A stretch of 6,183 nt of DNA from Pseudomonadota bacterium (lineage in GTDB: Bacteria; Pseudomonadota; Alphaproteobacteria; Acetobacterales; Acetobacteraceae): positions 1 through 6,183 of the forward strand of contig JAKAQU010000186.1 in NCBI GenBank assembly GCA_021819535.1, in the 5' to 3' direction. The position numbers were made by a program, and so were the translations under genes. Of the stretch, positions 5,175 to 6,183 are shown piece after piece (the first letter of the stretch is position 1; each line of letters begins with the position of its first letter). Under the pieces are notes generated by a model. That model had not been told where the DNA came from. It made no database searches and saw only the letters and a list, made by a program, of their open reading frames with translations.

Positions 5175-6183
5175 ATGACCCATCCGCCCCGCCAATCCCC
5201 CGCCCTTGGCGATGCCTGGCCGCGCCGCGCTCTGTTCCGCGCTGGTCTCGGCCTTGGCGCCGGCCTGGCCGCGATGCCGCTCTTCGCGCCGCATTCGGCG
5301 CGCGCGGCAAAAAAGCTCAAGATCGCCCTCTCCAACTCCTATATCGGCAATAAATGGCGGATCGAGATGGAAAATCTGTTCAAGGCGGCGCTCGCGATGG
5401 AGCCTTTCGCCGGCGAAATCGAGGGAAGCTGGTTCAATTCCGGCAACGATGTCGCCAAGCAGTCGCAGCAGGTCTCCAACCTGATCGCCGAGCGCGTGGA
5501 CGCGATCGTGCTCAACGCCGCCTCACCCACCGGGCTCAACGGCATCATCAAGCAGGCAAGCGATCGCGGCATTCTCGTCGTCTCCTTCGATAATGTCGTC
5601 ACCGCGCCGAGCGCGCTCAAAGTGAACACCGATCAGCTCGAATTCGGCCGCATGGGGGCCGAGTTCGTCGCCAAGAAAATGGGCGGCAAAGGCAATGTGA
5701 TCATGGTGACCGGCGTCGCTGGAACCCATGTCGATCTCGACCGCAACAAGGGAGCCGAGAGCGTTTTTGCGCAATATCCCGACATCAAGATCGTAAGCCG
5801 CTATACCGGCATGTGGGACAGCGCGACCGCCGAGCGCAACACCGCCTCCGCTCTCCCCTCGCTGCCGCCGATCGACGGCATCTGGTGCCAGGGCGGCACC
5901 GATGGCGTCATCAAAGCGTTCATCGCCGCCGGGCGCAAGCTGCCGCCGACCGCCGGGGAAGCGGAAAACGGCTTCCGCAAATTCCTCATGGGCTATATGG
6001 GCCACACGGTCGATGGGATTTCGATCGGCCAGCCACCTTTCCTCTCGGTGATTTCGCTCGAACTCGCGCGCCGCGCGCTCAAGGGCGATTATCCGAAGCG
6101 GGACATCACCATTCCCTTCCCCTATGTGACCAGCGAGACGGTAAAGTCCGGCGAAACGGTGTTCCCCGATCTTCCCAGATCGG
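5175..6183 (+). CDS. Sugar-type ABC transporter periplasmic substrate-binding protein (3' end beyond window)
   Basis: Periplasmic receptor that would deliver a ligand, probably a sugar or sugar-like molecule, to an inner-membrane ABC importer. 336 codons are visible, close to the usual full length of the family, so only a short C-terminal piece should be missing. The N-terminus has a twin-arginine-like motif, RRALFRAG (17-24), a hydrophobic Gly/Ala/Leu stretch (24-38) and a likely signal peptidase site after SARA (41-44). The mature part matches type I periplasmic binding proteins of the RbsB/Peripla_BP_4 class: LKIALSNSYIGNKWR (48-62), VSNLIAERVDAIVLNAASP (100-118), GILVVSFDN (132-140), VNTDQLEFGRMGAEFVAKKM (150-169), GNVIMVTGV (173-181) and DGIWCQGGTDGVIKAF (234-249). 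The exact ligand cannot be read from the sequence. No membrane segment follows the signal peptide. It diverges from the methyltransferase gene and has a long structured leader, which suggests regulation. Permease and ATPase genes are expected to the right. Confidence 0.9.
   Translation, partial: MTHPPRQSPALGDAWPRRALFRAGLGLGAGLAAMPLFAPHSARAAKKLKIALSNSYIGNKWRIEMENLFKAALAMEPFAGEIEGSWFNSGNDVAKQSQQVSNLIAERVDAIVLNAASPTGLNGIIKQASDRGILVVSFDNVVTAPSALKVNTDQLEFGRMGAEFVAKKMGGKGNVIMVTGVAGTHVDLDRNKGAESVFAQYPDIKIVSRYTGMWDSATAERNTASALPSLPPIDGIWCQGGTDGVIKAFIAAGRKLPPTAGEAENGFRKFLMGYMGHTVDGISIGQPPFLSVISLELARRALKGDYPKRDITIPFPYVTSETVKSGETVFPDLPRS

Noticed and set aside
5161..5178. Five-codon reading frame ATG AGG AAA CCG CCA TGA overlapping the binding-protein start.
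   Set aside because: It has only AGG two bases before its ATG, too close for a ribosome site, and its own second codon region is the Shine-Dalgarno of the real gene. Chance is the simpler reading.
1..6183. CRISPR arrays, tRNA or rRNA genes, insertion sequences, phage genes, toxin-antitoxin pairs.
   Set aside because: No spaced repeats, cloverleaf sequence, transposase motif or terminal inverted repeats were seen; nearly all of the window is explained by conserved genes.

Overview
The window looks like a chromosomal segment of a GC-rich alphaproteobacterium. The coding DNA is GC-rich with strong G/C preference at third codon positions. The small bL36 protein is of the 41-residue, cysteine-poor type usual in Alphaproteobacteria. 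The two A/T-rich palindromes downstream of it resemble intergenic elements I associate with acetic-acid-type bacteria (Acetobacteraceae). The class-level call is reasonably firm; the family-level call is a guess from recall.

Layout, left to right. Positions 1-3653 hold a compact minus-strand operon, glcD-glcE-glcF, encoding the three subunits of membrane-associated glycolate oxidase (glycolate dehydrogenase). glcD and glcE overlap by an ATGA; glcE and glcF are 21 bases apart; the 3' end of glcF runs off the left edge. Positions 3654-3838 are an A/T-rich spacer with two near-perfect palindromes and helically phased A/T tracts. A small rpmJ gene (ribosomal protein bL36, 41 aa) lies at 3839-3964, also on the minus strand, and behind it at 4035-4955 is a minus-strand gene for a class I SAM-dependent methyltransferase-like protein of unknown substrate. 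A 219-base divergent spacer (4956-5174) holds an 8+8 dyad, a branched-looking stem-loop that covers an orphan Shine-Dalgarno sequence, and a cluster of GCCAT-centred short repeats. From 5175 to the right edge, on the plus strand, is a sugar-type ABC transporter periplasmic binding protein with a Tat-like signal peptide, incomplete at its C-terminus.

How the parts fit. GlcD and GlcE are paralogous FAD-domain proteins and GlcF is the iron-sulfur subunit; together they oxidise glycolate to glyoxylate and pass electrons to the respiratory chain. rpmJ and the methyltransferase gene share a strand and may be co-transcribed, but nothing ties the methyltransferase to the ribosome beyond position. The binding protein is probably the first gene of a transporter operon whose permease and ATPase would lie to the right.

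I found no convincing new biological system. The gene content is ordinary. The parts most worth a second look are the two intergenic regions, above all the leader of the binding-protein gene, which carries several ordered elements in about 140 bases.
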